Part shown: positions 8,870 through 19,095 of the stretch, piece by piece
How the letters are laid out: the number at the start of each line of letters is the position of its first letter
Numbering within the stretch: position 1 is the first letter of the stretch
DNA from: Mycolicibacterium sp.
Lineage (GTDB): Bacteria > Actinomycetota > Actinomycetes > Mycobacteriales > Mycobacteriaceae
DNA length: 64,000 bases
Assembly: GCF_016462945.1 (NCBI RefSeq)
Contig: NZ_JAEMSG010000003.1
Span: forward strand, 1-64,000
Direction of reading: 5' to 3'
Program-made: the position numbers and the translations under genes
Notes under the pieces: generated by a model
What the model saw: only the letters and a program-made list of their open reading frames with translations
Told to the model about the DNA's origin: nothing
Database searches by the model: none

Positions 8870-10381
8870 TCAGCGCGTCAGGGGGTCTCCGGCCAGGGCT
8901 GAGGATCCGATGACTTCACGGAATCCCGATCGCAGACTCTCGATGAGGGCCTCGCGGTCGCCGACCGCCGCGTCGTCGGTGCTGACGCCCACACTCGCGG
9001 TGCCCTCGTAGGTCAGCATGGTGACGTTGATGGCGGCGCCGATCGTTCCGACCAACGGATACATCCGCTCGATCTTGGCCCCGGCAAGCCACACCGGAAC
9101 CGGCACACCGGGCACATTGGAGGCGGTCAGGTCCGAGGTCTGGGCCGCGGCCGACACCAGTTCGGGTGGCAGGAACCGGGTCAACTCGGCGAAGTAGTCG
9201 GCGAGTTTGAGCGCCGGCTCGGCGCGCCAACTACGCACAGTGTTCGCCGCCGCTTCCAGCACATCGTCGATGACATTGGAGATCGGAATCTCGAAGCGGG
9301 CGATGGTCACCGCGTTGCTCTGATCGTCGGAGGTCCGCAACGAGATCGGCATGTTCACCCGCAGCTCATCGACGGGGCGACCCATCTTCTCGTGATAGCG
9401 ATACATGCCGACGCTGATCGCCGCAAGGAATAGATCGTTGACCGTGCGCTCACGTTTCTTGGCCGCCGCCCGGAACTTCGCGAAGTCCATGTCGATGGTG
9501 TTGAAGTGGTAGTTGATACTGCGCGACTGCATGATCGGTGACAGCGGTCCGAGCGGCAGCGGCACCTTGGTGAACCGGGCCACCGACTCGGCAGTCTCGC
9601 GCACCTTGCTGAGCAACTCCAGCGGGTTCTTGATCGCCGACATTGCCAGGGGCCCGATGCCCTTGATGACGTCCTCGGCGGTTTTGGCGACCCAGCCGAC
9701 GTTATTGCGGATGACCGCCTGCATGAAGCCTCGGGTGTCGAGCTCGACCGGCTCGGGTGCTTCCGGCATCGGTCCGAGATCGGTTCCCTCGGCGGTGAAG
9801 TCGAACAAGGCGAGGCCGAGTTGCACTGTGCCCTGACCGTCAGCGATGGCGTGGTGCAACTTCAGGATGAGCGCCGCCTTACCGCCGGGGAGACCCTCCA
9901 CCACGGTGACCCGCCACAGCGGCCGTTCCCTGTCGAAGTCGGTCATGGACTGCCGGCGTGCCTCGGTGAGTACGTCGTCCCATGTCGCGGTGGGCATGCT
10001 GAACCGGCGCATGTGATAGCCCAGATCGAAGTCCGGGTCGACGACCACGCGCGGGGTCTGCAGATTGAGCGGGCCCTCGACGACCTTCGAGCGCAGCACC
10101 GGAGCAAGCCGGCTGGCCCGCTCGAAGCGATCGCACAGCAGATCCCAGACGGGGCTCTTCTCCAGGACCAGCAGACCGATGATGGTGGAACGCATGACCG
10201 GGTCATCGGTGGCCATCCGCCACGTCGCGAAGTCCCAGCCGCCGAGGCGCCGCGCGCCGGTGATGGTCTCCGAACCCCGGAGTTTTTTGGTCGGTGCTTT
10301 CTTGGCTGGGGCCTTCTTCGCGGCTGCTTTCGCGGCGGGGGCCTTCCTGGCGGGCGCCTTTTTCTTCGGGCTGTCCGTCAC
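8870..10381 (-). CDS. Wax ester synthase/diacylglycerol O-acyltransferase with Lys/Ala-rich N-terminal tail
   Basis: KLHHAIADGQ (HHxxxDG), NDLFLAAI, SNVPGVPVPVWLAGA; N-term KKKAPARKAPAAKAAAKKAPAKKAPTKK. Confidence 0.92.
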   Translation of the reverse strand: MTDSPKKKAPARKAPAAKAAAKKAPAKKAPTKKLRGSETITGARRLGGWDFATWRMATDDPVMRSTIIGLLVLEKSPVWDLLCDRFERASRLAPVLRSKVVEGPLNLQTPRVVVDPDFDLGYHMRRFSMPTATWDDVLTEARRQSMTDFDRERPLWRVTVVEGLPGGKAALILKLHHAIADGQGTVQLGLALFDFTAEGTDLGPMPEAPEPVELDTRGFMQAVIRNNVGWVAKTAEDVIKGIGPLAMSAIKNPLELLSKVRETAESVARFTKVPLPLGPLSPIMQSRSINYHFNTIDMDFAKFRAAAKKRERTVNDLFLAAISVGMYRYHEKMGRPVDELRVNMPISLRTSDDQSNAVTIARFEIPISNVIDDVLEAAANTVRSWRAEPALKLADYFAELTRFLPPELVSAAAQTSDLTASNVPGVPVPVWLAGAKIERMYPLVGTIGAAINVTMLTYEGTASVGVSTDDAAVGDREALIESLRSGFREVIGSSALAGDPLTR

Positions 10382-10439
10382 GCGTCCTCCTCGACTACGG
10401 GCCTGAATAGGGCAATCCTGTCACCAAACGAACTCCCCG

Positions 10440-11564
10440 GTGTCCGAGGTCAATAATGACGGGGTGAACCGCGATGAGGCAGCACGGCAGGGCAGCCGTC
10501 CGAGTCCCTCTGAGCTGGGCCGCTGGCGTCGGCATCTGGCTAACGAACGCGCAGAGGCCGCCGTCTACCGCGATCTTGCTCAGAGGTATGAGGGTGAGGA
10601 ACGGGCGATTCTCCTGGCCATCGCCGCCTCGGAGGAACGCCACGAGCAGCACTGGCTGACGCTGCTGGGCGATCAGGTCGGCCCGCCGCGTCACGCGGAC
10701 CTCGGCACTCGAACACTGGCTTTCCTGGCGCGCCACTTCGGGTCGGTGTTCGTCCTGGCGCTGGTTCAGCGTTTCGAAGCCCGCGCCAACTACGACGATG
10801 ACGTCGACGCCACCCCGACGATGGCCGCGGACGAACAGATCCACGAAGAAGTCATCCGCGCTCTGGCAGCCCGCGGCCGTGACCGTCTCTCGGGCAGCTT
10901 CCGGGCCGCGGTGTTCGGCGCCAACGACGGCCTGGTGAGTAACCTGGCGTTGATCCTGGGCGTCACCGCCAGTGGGGTGTCGGCGCACACCGTGTTGGTC
11001 ACCGGGCTTGCCGGATTGCTTGCCGGCGCGTTGTCGATGGGCGCCGGCGAGTACGTCTCGGTCAGCTCACAACGTGAACTGCTGGAAGCGTCCACGCCCA
11101 GCCCTCGTGTCGGCGGAGCACTGACCGAACTGGATGTGAATGCCAACGAACTCGAACTGGTCTACCGCGCCCGCGGCATGAGTCCGGACGAAGCCCGCGC
11201 GCACGCCGCCGAAGTATTGCGCGATCCCACAGCGGGCGCCGATGGGCATGGGTCGGTGGGTCCGGACCCGAACCGGCACGAGGCTGTCGGCACCGGCCTT
11301 AAGGCCGCGGTCGCGAGCTTCCTGTTCTTCGCCGTCGGCGCCCTGATCCCGGTGCTGCCCTACCTCTTCGGCCTCGAAGGGACGGTGGCTGTTCTGGTGG
11401 CCGCCGCACTGGTAGGTGTGACGCTGCTGGGTACGGGTGTGATCGTCGGTCTACTCTCCGGTGCGCCGCCACTGCGACGGGCCATGCGCCAGTTGATGAT
11501 TGGCTACGGCGCCGCCGGCATCACCTATCTGCTGGGACTGCTCGTCGGCGGCGGACTGGGTTAG
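10440..11564 (+). CDS. Rubrerythrin-like N-terminal domain fused to VIT1/CCC1 transporter
   Basis: ERHEQHW ferritin-like motif; AAVFGANDGLVSNLALILGV, LLAGALSMGAGEYVSVSSQRE VIT1 motifs. Confidence 0.9.
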   Translation: MSEVNNDGVNRDEAARQGSRPSPSELGRWRRHLANERAEAAVYRDLAQRYEGEERAILLAIAASEERHEQHWLTLLGDQVGPPRHADLGTRTLAFLARHFGSVFVLALVQRFEARANYDDDVDATPTMAADEQIHEEVIRALAARGRDRLSGSFRAAVFGANDGLVSNLALILGVTASGVSAHTVLVTGLAGLLAGALSMGAGEYVSVSSQRELLEASTPSPRVGGALTELDVNANELELVYRARGMSPDEARAHAAEVLRDPTAGADGHGSVGPDPNRHEAVGTGLKAAVASFLFFAVGALIPVLPYLFGLEGTVAVLVAAALVGVTLLGTGVIVGLLSGAPPLRRAMRQLMIGYGAAGITYLLGLLVGGGLG

Positions 11565-11567
11565 GCC

Positions 11568-12917
11568 TTACAACATCCGCTCGGACTGGGGCACCTTCGG
11601 CATCTCACTGGTGATGCGCTGAATGGTGCCCAGGAACCGATACATCTCGGGGTAGACGACCGGCTTACCGCTGTTGAGCACTGCCACCGAGATCGCACGC
11701 TCGGGGTCGGCCCAGGCGATCATATTGGTGAACCCGAGATGGCCGAAGGCGTGCTGGGAGTCGAGGCCGAAGAGGCTCACCATCCGCGCGCCGAGCATCA
11801 GCCCGTGCGAGAACCGCGTCGGATACCCGAGCGTGAAGTCGATTTCCAGATGCGAGCGTTCGATCAGCGCGTCGCGGATGGTCTCGGTCTCGATCACTCG
11901 CACACCGTCGAGTTCGCCTCCGCAGCGCATGATTTCAAAAAACCGTGACATCTCCCACGCGGTGGTCACCGTACTGGCGGCGGGCACGATGCCGGTCAGG
12001 AAACGCGGATCGTTGGTGAGCTTCACCAGACTATCCAGGCCGACACCGAGTGCCCGGCTCAGCAGATTCGACAGCGGTGGTGCCACTAGGGGGCCGGTGA
12101 CGTAGTTGACGGCGATCTTGTCGACATCCGCAGGCGTCACGCCATAGTTGGTCCAGCGAAACCCCAGCGGATCGAGGAACTCCTCGGCGAGCACCTGGCG
12201 AATGTCCTTACCGGTGGCGGTGTGCACGACCTCGCCGAGGATGAACCCACCCGAGACCGCGTGATAGGCGAGGTAGCGGCCGGCCTTCGCGAACGGTGAA
12301 GCGTTGATGAGGATGTCGGTCATGTACTGGCGATCACCGAGATTATCCAGATCGAGTGCGCTGCGCGGAAGGTTCGGCACCGCGGCGCGGTGATCCAGCA
12401 CATGGCCAATGGTGATCTCGTGCTTGTTGTTCTTCTCATAGCCGGGGATATAGTCGGCGACGGGATCGTCGATACCGAGCACACCGCGCTCGGCGAGCTT
12501 GTGGACGACGAAGGCGGTGATCGCCTTCGAGGTGGAGTACACGCAGAACGGGGTGTCGACGGTCGCGGCCACCCGTTCGGTGTCTTTGCCGTCGTGGGGG
12601 CCGTTGCCGTGGGAGTGGCCGATGGCCCGGTTGAGGATCACCGCACCGTTGCGTCGGATACACACCTGCATGGCCGGATGTACTCCGCTGCGATACCAGT
12701 CGCGCACCGATCGCCAGATCGCGTCGACCTTGCGTGCACTGACTCCGCCGGCCTCCGGCGGGTCCTCGGGGCCGATATCGGTGATGGAGTTGAGATCTCG
12801 CCGGACGTGGATCCGCCGCAGTGGGTCCGGCAGGCCCATCGGGGGTTTGGGCACCGCGGGGATCAGAGAGGCCATCGGCGCATCGTATGCGTGCGCGTGA
12901 TCCGGGGCGGGATTCAT
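11568..12917 (-). CDS. Serine hydrolase, beta-lactamase/esterase (LipE-like) family
   Basis: VYSTSKAITAFVVH (SxxK), DHRAAVPN, HLGFTN; ATG at 12917 preferred to 13115. Confidence 0.85.
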   Translation of the reverse strand: MNPAPDHAHAYDAPMASLIPAVPKPPMGLPDPLRRIHVRRDLNSITDIGPEDPPEAGGVSARKVDAIWRSVRDWYRSGVHPAMQVCIRRNGAVILNRAIGHSHGNGPHDGKDTERVAATVDTPFCVYSTSKAITAFVVHKLAERGVLGIDDPVADYIPGYEKNNKHEITIGHVLDHRAAVPNLPRSALDLDNLGDRQYMTDILINASPFAKAGRYLAYHAVSGGFILGEVVHTATGKDIRQVLAEEFLDPLGFRWTNYGVTPADVDKIAVNYVTGPLVAPPLSNLLSRALGVGLDSLVKLTNDPRFLTGIVPAASTVTTAWEMSRFFEIMRCGGELDGVRVIETETIRDALIERSHLEIDFTLGYPTRFSHGLMLGARMVSLFGLDSQHAFGHLGFTNMIAWADPERAISVAVLNSGKPVVYPEMYRFLGTIQRITSEMPKVPQSERML

Positions 12918-13033
12918 CAAAATTAGACGCCTTCGTTTAGTGCGCTTGTCGTACTCCGTCGGTAGAATTGAAGTATCAATCGCAACCGTCTCAGATGGTT
13001 GTTTATCGCAGGTCCGGGGCTCGTGACAAGCTG

Positions 13034-13052
13034 CCGGGGGCATCACCCCCGG
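13034..13052 (+). other. GC-rich hairpin in 5' leader of the VWA gene (CCGGGGG-catca-CCCCCGG)
   Basis: 7-bp perfect arms, 5-nt loop, 42 nt before the start codon. Confidence 0.5.
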
Positions 13053-13093
13053 AGTTTGCCGTGGCCGTTGCCTGCCCAAAAGAAGGGTGACAT

Positions 13094-13786
13094 ATGACCG
13101 ATTCCAACAAGACACTGATCGCGGCGTTGCTTGACCGCTCGGGCTCGATGGAAGTGTGCAAGGAGGCCACCGAAGACGGCTGGCGTGAGCTCATCAATGA
13201 GCAGCGCTCCCACCCCGAATACTGCGAGGTGACGCTGGCCCAGTTCGACACCGAATACGAGGTGCTCTACCCGCCCACCGCCATCACCGCGGTGCCGGAG
13301 TTCGTCGTGGTGCCCCGTGGGAGGACCGCACTGCTCGACTCGGCCGGGGTGTTCATCACCGAGGTGGGTGAACAGCTCGCCGCGCTGCCCTCCGATCAGC
13401 GGCCCGGTCAGGTGATCTGCCTGATCATGACCGACGGTATGGAGAACGCCAGCCACCAGTGGACCTGGGACACTGTCAAGAAGCTGATTACCCAGCAGCG
13501 TGAGGTCTACGGCTGGGAGTTCATCTTCCTGGGCGCCGACATCGACGCGGTCGAGGTGGGGGAGCGGATGGGCATGGACGCGCGCTACTCGATGACCTAC
13601 GACAAAAGGTCCTATAACGCCAACCACGCGGCCTACCGGCTGACGTCAGCCGCCATGACTGACATCAAGCGCGGACGCCTCTCCAGAGAGGGCTTCACCG
13701 CGGCTGATCGCGCGGAGGCGATGGGTGGGGCGCCGAACACGACGCCGAACACGACGCCGAACAAGAAGCGCACGCGGGGCGCCTAG
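13094..13786 (+). CDS. VWA-domain protein
   Basis: LLDRSGSME (DxSxS MIDAS); C-terminal PNTTPNTTPNKK. Confidence 0.85.
   Translation: MTDSNKTLIAALLDRSGSMEVCKEATEDGWRELINEQRSHPEYCEVTLAQFDTEYEVLYPPTAITAVPEFVVVPRGRTALLDSAGVFITEVGEQLAALPSDQRPGQVICLIMTDGMENASHQWTWDTVKKLITQQREVYGWEFIFLGADIDAVEVGERMGMDARYSMTYDKRSYNANHAAYRLTSAAMTDIKRGRLSREGFTAADRAEAMGGAPNTTPNTTPNKKRTRGA
13732..13767 (+). repeat. 12-bp coding tandem repeat (gccgaacacgac x2 + diverged copy)
   Basis: Read directly. Confidence 0.85.
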
Positions 13787-13792
13787 CCCGTG

Positions 13793-13847
13793 AGCGAACG
13801 TCGGCTTGCTGTCGCTGATGAATGGCGGCGGTAAGCCGACGTTCGCT
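13793..13847. terminator. 15-bp perfect inverted repeat, 25-nt loop, between convergent genes
   Basis: AGCGAACGTCGGCTT at 13793-13807; AAGCCGACGTTCGCT at 13833-13847. Confidence 0.6.
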
Positions 13848-13852
13848 GTCTG

Positions 13853-14371
13853 CTACGCCTTCGGAGGTATCCAGCGGAGGATTTTCTCCCCGTGATTGCA
13901 CCAGGCGGACCATGGATGGCGATAGTCGCCGTTGCTGGATCCGAAACAGTTGAAATAGCCGCTGTGGCAGTACCAGCCTTCTTCGCGGGTGAATGCGTTC
14001 ACTTGGTTACCCCGAGAGCCGCCCGTGGTCTCTATCTGCCAACCCGTCATATCGTGCAGGCGTTCATCGATGATGACGTGTCGGTCGCCGTCGATGGTGG
14101 AGCGGTACTGGACCGCGAAGCCGTTTTCGATCTGACCGTGAGGCCCCTGCGCCGCCCGGTATTCCATGCCCTCGGCAGTGTCCTTAGCCTCTTCGAGCGT
14201 GGAAAACGGGAGCTCGAAGGAAGGGTTGGGCTGGAGTTTGACATGCAGTTCAAAGCAGGGTGCTGAGTTGCGCCGGACGATGCGGTAGGACCGCCCCTCG
14301 TCGGCACCGGAGACGCGGGCATTCCACCAGGTCGGATTCTCGGTCTTCTGGACATCCCATTCGATTGTCAT
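13853..14371 (-). CDS. Hypothetical protein
   Basis: Intact 172-aa ORF, no recognised domain. Confidence 0.6.
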   Translation of the reverse strand: MTIEWDVQKTENPTWWNARVSGADEGRSYRIVRRNSAPCFELHVKLQPNPSFELPFSTLEEAKDTAEGMEYRAAQGPHGQIENGFAVQYRSTIDGDRHVIIDERLHDMTGWQIETTGGSRGNQVNAFTREEGWYCHSGYFNCFGSSNGDYRHPWSAWCNHGEKILRWIPPKA

Positions 14372-14509
14372 GTGCTACCTCCTACTTACCGCTCGCTGAT
14401 CATCTCTGGAGCGTCACCTTCACGTTATCGCCGGCCACCGACATCTCCGATGCGGCACTGTCGGCAGGGCTGGTTAGCATCGCGAGAGAAGTGAATTGGG
14501 GGATTTTTC

Positions 14510-15538
14510 ATGGGTTTATCTGCTATCGGTGTATCGAACTTTCGCACCGCCATGCTCGGTGTCGCCTACGGAGATTCGTGGGGTTATCCCAACGAACGGC
14601 ACAGCTATGGCCGGCTGACGCTGTTGGATCTGCGGGGTCCGGAACTTCCCGAACGGTTGATCGTCTCGGATGACACCCAGATGACCCTGTACCTCGCTCG
14701 GGCTCTGGATGGTGCGGCCGGCAAGAGCGCGGGGGAGTTGCAGTCGGCGATTCTCGCCGGTTGGCTGGCGTGGCTGCATGACCCGGATATGCGCGGATAC
14801 GGCCGCACCACCATGAAAGCGTTGCGCGCCCTCGACTTCGACGAGCCCTGGCATCGGGCCACTGTCGTCGACAGCGACGCCTGTGGTGCGGTCATGCGCG
14901 TCTCACCGTGCGGATTCCTTCCGGACGGGTTGTGGCAACCGGTGTCGGCATGGCAGGCCGCGACCACCCATGGCGGCCCTGCGGCTATCGCCTCGGCACT
15001 GTTGGCCGCCGCTGTGGTGCGCAGGGTTCTCATCGCGTCCGATCCGAAGGCGATGGTGCGTGACGGTCTTCTTCACCACGCGATCGAACTCAGCCATGAT
15101 GACGCCATGATGAGCACTGCCGCACCGTGGCTGATCGATCATCCGCGCGCTGGAAACCTCGAAACCGCAACCGATCTCATCCGAACCGGAATGGTGACGG
15201 TGCGCGACGCACTGCAGCAGGCCCGAAATGCGACGCCGAAGTTCCTCGACGATCCCTGGGTCGCAGACCCGTCGCTTCCGCATTACGGCGGCGAGGGCTG
15301 GCGCTCACCCCAGGCACTGGCGTGCGCGCTACTGTGCGTCGACATGCTTCCCGGTGATCCGGTGGAGGCACTGCGCAGGGCGGTGACCACCGGGGGAGAC
15401 AGCGATACCCTCGGTGCCATTGCCGGGTTCTTCCTCGGCAGCATGTATGGCGACGTCTGGCCGCATCACTGGCTCACCAGGTTAGAGCCCCGCTACAGTG
15501 CCTGGATTGCGGAGAGTGAGGCCTATGTTTTCGACTGA
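14510..15538 (+). CDS. ADP-ribosylglycohydrolase family protein
   Basis: AMLGVAYGDSWG, SDDTQMTLYLARAL, TTGGDSDTLGAIAGFFLGSMYG. Confidence 0.92.
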   Translation: MGLSAIGVSNFRTAMLGVAYGDSWGYPNERHSYGRLTLLDLRGPELPERLIVSDDTQMTLYLARALDGAAGKSAGELQSAILAGWLAWLHDPDMRGYGRTTMKALRALDFDEPWHRATVVDSDACGAVMRVSPCGFLPDGLWQPVSAWQAATTHGGPAAIASALLAAAVVRRVLIASDPKAMVRDGLLHHAIELSHDDAMMSTAAPWLIDHPRAGNLETATDLIRTGMVTVRDALQQARNATPKFLDDPWVADPSLPHYGGEGWRSPQALACALLCVDMLPGDPVEALRRAVTTGGDSDTLGAIAGFFLGSMYGDVWPHHWLTRLEPRYSAWIAESEAYVFD

Positions 15539-15621
15539 GCACTTCAGCGTTCACCCGTTGTTAGCCTGCCGCTCAGTGTCGCGTCCCAGTTAGGTCTTCG
15601 CGGCTGGTTATAGATGTAAGT

Positions 15622-16947
15622 ATGCGATGCTCCGTGTTCGGTACCGGTTACCTCGGCGCAACACATGCCGCCGGGATGGCAGAGCTGGGTCATGAAGTGG
15701 TCGGCGTCGATATCGACCCCGGCAAGGTCGCCAAACTCTCCGGCGGTGACATCCCTTTCTATGAGCCGGGGTTGGCACAGGTCCTGCGCGACAACCTGGC
15801 TGCCGGGCGGTTGCGGTTCACCACCGACTACGACCTGGCCGCCGACTTCGCCGACATCCACTTCCTCGGCGTTGGGACACCACAGAAGAAGGGCGAATAC
15901 GGAGCCGACCTCCGTCACGTGCACGCCGTCATCGATGAACTCGTTCCGCGGCTCACCCGCCCGTCGGTGATCGTCGGCAAGTCCACGGTTCCGGTGGGCA
16001 CCGCAGCCGGCCTGGCCACGCGGGCTCGCGGCCTGGCCGGTGCTGGTGTGCCGATCGAGATCGCCTGGAACCCCGAATTCCTGCGGGAGGGTTTCGCCAT
16101 CCACGACACGCTGCACCCGGACCGCATCGTGGTTGGGGTCGAAGAGGGTTCGACGCGCGCCGAGCCCGCACTGCGCGAGATGTACGCGCGTCTGCTCGAC
16201 GAAGGCGCCCCGTTCATCCGGACCGATCTGCAGACCGCCGAACTGGTGAAGGTATCGGCGAATGCCTTTCTGGCCACCAAGATCTCGTTCATCAATGCCA
16301 TCTCGGAGGTCTGCGAGGCCGCCGACGCCGACGTCCGGGTGCTCGCCGATGCGCTGGGTCACGATCCGCGCATCGGCCGCCAGTTCCTCAACGCCGGTCT
16401 GGGTTTCGGCGGCGGCTGCCTGCCCAAGGACATCCGCGCGTTCATGGCCCGGGCCGGCGAACTCGGCGCCAACCAGGCGCTGACGTTCCTGCGCGAGGTT
16501 GACAGCATTAACATGCGCCGCCGCACCCGGATGGTGGAACTGGCCGCGGCGGCCTGCGGCGGTTCGCTGCTGGGTGCCAACGTGGCCGTGCTCGGTGCGG
16601 CGTTCAAACCGGAGTCCGACGATGTGCGCGACTCACCGGCGCTCAACGTCGCCGGCATGTTGCAACTCAACGGGGCGACCGTCAACGTCTACGACCCCAA
16701 GGCGATGGAGAACTCGCAGCGATTGTTCCCCACCCTGAACTACTCGACGTCGGTGCTGGAAGCCTGTGAGCGCGCCGATGCGGTCCTGGTGCTCACCGAA
16801 TGGCGCGAGTTCGTCGATCTCGACCCCGACACCCTGGCCGCCACGGTGCGCGCCAGAGTCGTTGTCGACGGCCGCAACTGCCTCGACAGCGGGCGCTGGA
16901 CGAGCGCCGGCTGGAAGTACCACGCGTTGGGCCGCCGGGCGGGCTGA
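15622..16947 (+). CDS. udgA: UDP-glucose 6-dehydrogenase
   Basis: GTGYLGATHAAGMAELGHEVVGVDID; GGGCLPKDIRAF; VLGAAFKPESDDVRDSPAL. Confidence 0.92.
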   Translation: MRCSVFGTGYLGATHAAGMAELGHEVVGVDIDPGKVAKLSGGDIPFYEPGLAQVLRDNLAAGRLRFTTDYDLAADFADIHFLGVGTPQKKGEYGADLRHVHAVIDELVPRLTRPSVIVGKSTVPVGTAAGLATRARGLAGAGVPIEIAWNPEFLREGFAIHDTLHPDRIVVGVEEGSTRAEPALREMYARLLDEGAPFIRTDLQTAELVKVSANAFLATKISFINAISEVCEAADADVRVLADALGHDPRIGRQFLNAGLGFGGGCLPKDIRAFMARAGELGANQALTFLREVDSINMRRRTRMVELAAAACGGSLLGANVAVLGAAFKPESDDVRDSPALNVAGMLQLNGATVNVYDPKAMENSQRLFPTLNYSTSVLEACERADAVLVLTEWREFVDLDPDTLAATVRARVVVDGRNCLDSGRWTSAGWKYHALGRRAG

Positions 16948-16966
16948 ACCGCGCCATACTGACACC

Positions 16967-17353
16967 GTGACTGATCGCAACGTGCTGGGCGGCCCGCTGG
17001 AGCCCTGCGGTACCGATCCGATGACCGGCTTCCATCGCGACGGCTGCTGTGCGACCGGGCCGGAGGACCGCGGCCTGCACACCATCTGTGCCGTCGTGAC
17101 GGCCGAGTTCCTCGAACATCAGCTCTCCATCGGTAACGATCTGTCGACCCCGCTGCCCGCCTACCGGTTCCCCGGACTGGTGCCCGGTGACCGGTGGTGC
17201 GTCACCGCCCTCAATTGGCTTCGGGCCCATGAGGACGGGTACGCCGCGCCGGTGGTGCTGGCCAGCACGCATGAGCGCACACTCGACGTGGTGCCACTGG
17301 TAGCACTCAAGGAGCATGCCGTGGACATTCCCGACGACCTCAGCGGTATGTGA
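16967..17353 (+). CDS. DUF2237 family protein
   Basis: NVLGGPLEPCGTDPMTGFHRDGCCATGPEDRGLHTICAVVTAEFL; GTG start. Confidence 0.88.
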   Translation: MTDRNVLGGPLEPCGTDPMTGFHRDGCCATGPEDRGLHTICAVVTAEFLEHQLSIGNDLSTPLPAYRFPGLVPGDRWCVTALNWLRAHEDGYAAPVVLASTHERTLDVVPLVALKEHAVDIPDDLSGM

Positions 17354-17867
17354 GGTGTTGCGCCGTCAGGCGGTGGTGGCGACACTGGTCTGCATCGTGG
17401 TTGGCTGCGCACGCGGCACCGAGGGGAGTGGGTCCCAGATGAGCCAGGGTGCACTTCCGCCGACCGCCACGGTGACGTATGAGTTTCACGACTCGTCGGT
17501 GCCGCCCCCGTTTCATCGAAGTTTCGTTCTGACCTTCACCCGTGAGCGGGCCCGGATCGTCGTCGACAGCTACGGCGACATCCTCGCCGATCAGAATGCG
17601 CCGATGACCGCGGCGGTCTGGGACGAGGTGTCGCAGTCTTTTGCGGAGCTGAGCGACATCGTCATCGAGGAGCCGGAGCAGGGATGCACCGGCGGGACCG
17701 CATTTGCGGTGTCGGTCGCCGACGGCGGCGTGACGAGTTTTTCGCTGCATGGCTCGGCCTGCGGTGGAGCGAATTCCCATGCCGAGGAACGACTGCAGAA
17801 CTGGGTCCGGCCGGTTCGGGTTCTGTTTCCGCCGATGGATCAGCTGGCACCGGAACCTAACCGCTGA
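17316..17867 (+). CDS. Putative lipoprotein
   Basis: LRRQAVVATLVCIVVGC lipobox; start probably TTG near 17355. Confidence 0.55.
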   Translation: MPWTFPTTSAVCEVLRRQAVVATLVCIVVGCARGTEGSGSQMSQGALPPTATVTYEFHDSSVPPPFHRSFVLTFTRERARIVVDSYGDILADQNAPMTAAVWDEVSQSFAELSDIVIEEPEQGCTGGTAFAVSVADGGVTSFSLHGSACGGANSHAEERLQNWVRPVRVLFPPMDQLAPEPNR

Positions 17868-17958
17868 CCTGGAACCGATGATGAGGCGACAACAAGTCGA
17901 CGCTCGCCGTATCCCGGCACGCAACCTTGCCGAAACCCGCTGATGCAATAGTGGAAGC

Positions 17959-19095
17959 GTGCGAGTTGCGATCGTCGCCGAATCGTTTCTGCCCAATGTC
18001 AACGGTGTCTCCAACTCGGTGCTGCGGGTGCTGGAGCACCTGCGTCGCACCGGACACGAGGCCTTAGTCATCGCCCCCGACAATCCCCGCGGTGAAGCAC
18101 CGGCCGCGCGCGTCCACGACGGAATCCGAGTTCACCGGGTGCCATCGCGGATTTATCCGATGGTGACATCGCTGCCGCTCAGCATGCCGCGGCCACGGAT
18201 TCTGCGCGTGCTGCGCGGGTTCGACCCACACGTGGTGCACCTGGCCTCCCCGGCCATGCTTGGCTACGGCGGGCTGCTGGCCGCACGCCGGCTCGGTGTG
18301 CCGACAGTCGCGGTCTACCAGACCGATATCGCAGGATTCGCGAGCAGTTACGGGGTGCCGATCGCCGCGCGAGCGGCCTGGGCGTGGAATCGCCACTTAC
18401 ACGGCCTGGCCGACCGCACCTTGGCACCGTCCACCTCAGCGATGGAAAGCCTTCGTGCCCATGGCATTCCCCGCGTCCACCACTGGGCACGCGGAGTGGA
18501 TATCACCGGCTTCGCGCCCTCGGCCCGCGATGAACGGTTGCGCGCTCAGTGGTCACCGCACGGCAGGGCTATCATCGGATTCGTCGGTCGGCTGGCGCCG
18601 GAGAAGCATGTCGAACGGCTGGCGGTACTGGCACGCCGCGATGATCGGCAACTGGTCATCGTCGGCGATGGTGTTGACCGCGCCAAGCTCGAAACCCTCA
18701 TGCCCTCAGCGGTGTTCACCGGCGCGCTCTATGGCCCAGAGCTGGCGGCCGCATACGCCAGCATGGATGTCTTCGTCCACCCGGGCGAGCATGAGACGTT
18801 CTGTCAGGCCGTTCAGGAGGCGCAGGCCTGCGGGCTTCCCGTCATCGCACCCGATGCCGGCGGGCCACGGGATCTCGTCGCGCCCTACCGCACCGGACTG
18901 CTACTTCCGGTTGCTGAGTTCGAGTCACGGCTGGAGGTGGCTGTCGACCACCTGATCGACGAGCGGCACCGCTACAGCATCGCCGCGCGCCGCAGCGTAT
19001 TGGGCCGAACCTGGGGCTCGGTCTGCGAGGAGCTTCTGGGGCACTACCGGGCGGTGCACACACCCTGGCGCGACGATCAGAGTGTCGCCTTGTAG
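17959..19095 (+). CDS. mgtA: GDP-mannose-dependent alpha-mannosyltransferase (GT4)
   Basis: [68 protein letters not shown]. Confidence 0.88.
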   Translation: MRVAIVAESFLPNVNGVSNSVLRVLEHLRRTGHEALVIAPDNPRGEAPAARVHDGIRVHRVPSRIYPMVTSLPLSMPRPRILRVLRGFDPHVVHLASPAMLGYGGLLAARRLGVPTVAVYQTDIAGFASSYGVPIAARAAWAWNRHLHGLADRTLAPSTSAMESLRAHGIPRVHHWARGVDITGFAPSARDERLRAQWSPHGRAIIGFVGRLAPEKHVERLAVLARRDDRQLVIVGDGVDRAKLETLMPSAVFTGALYGPELAAAYASMDVFVHPGEHETFCQAVQEAQACGLPVIAPDAGGPRDLVAPYRTGLLLPVAEFESRLEVAVDHLIDERHRYSIAARRSVLGRTWGSVCEELLGHYRAVHTPWRDDQSVAL

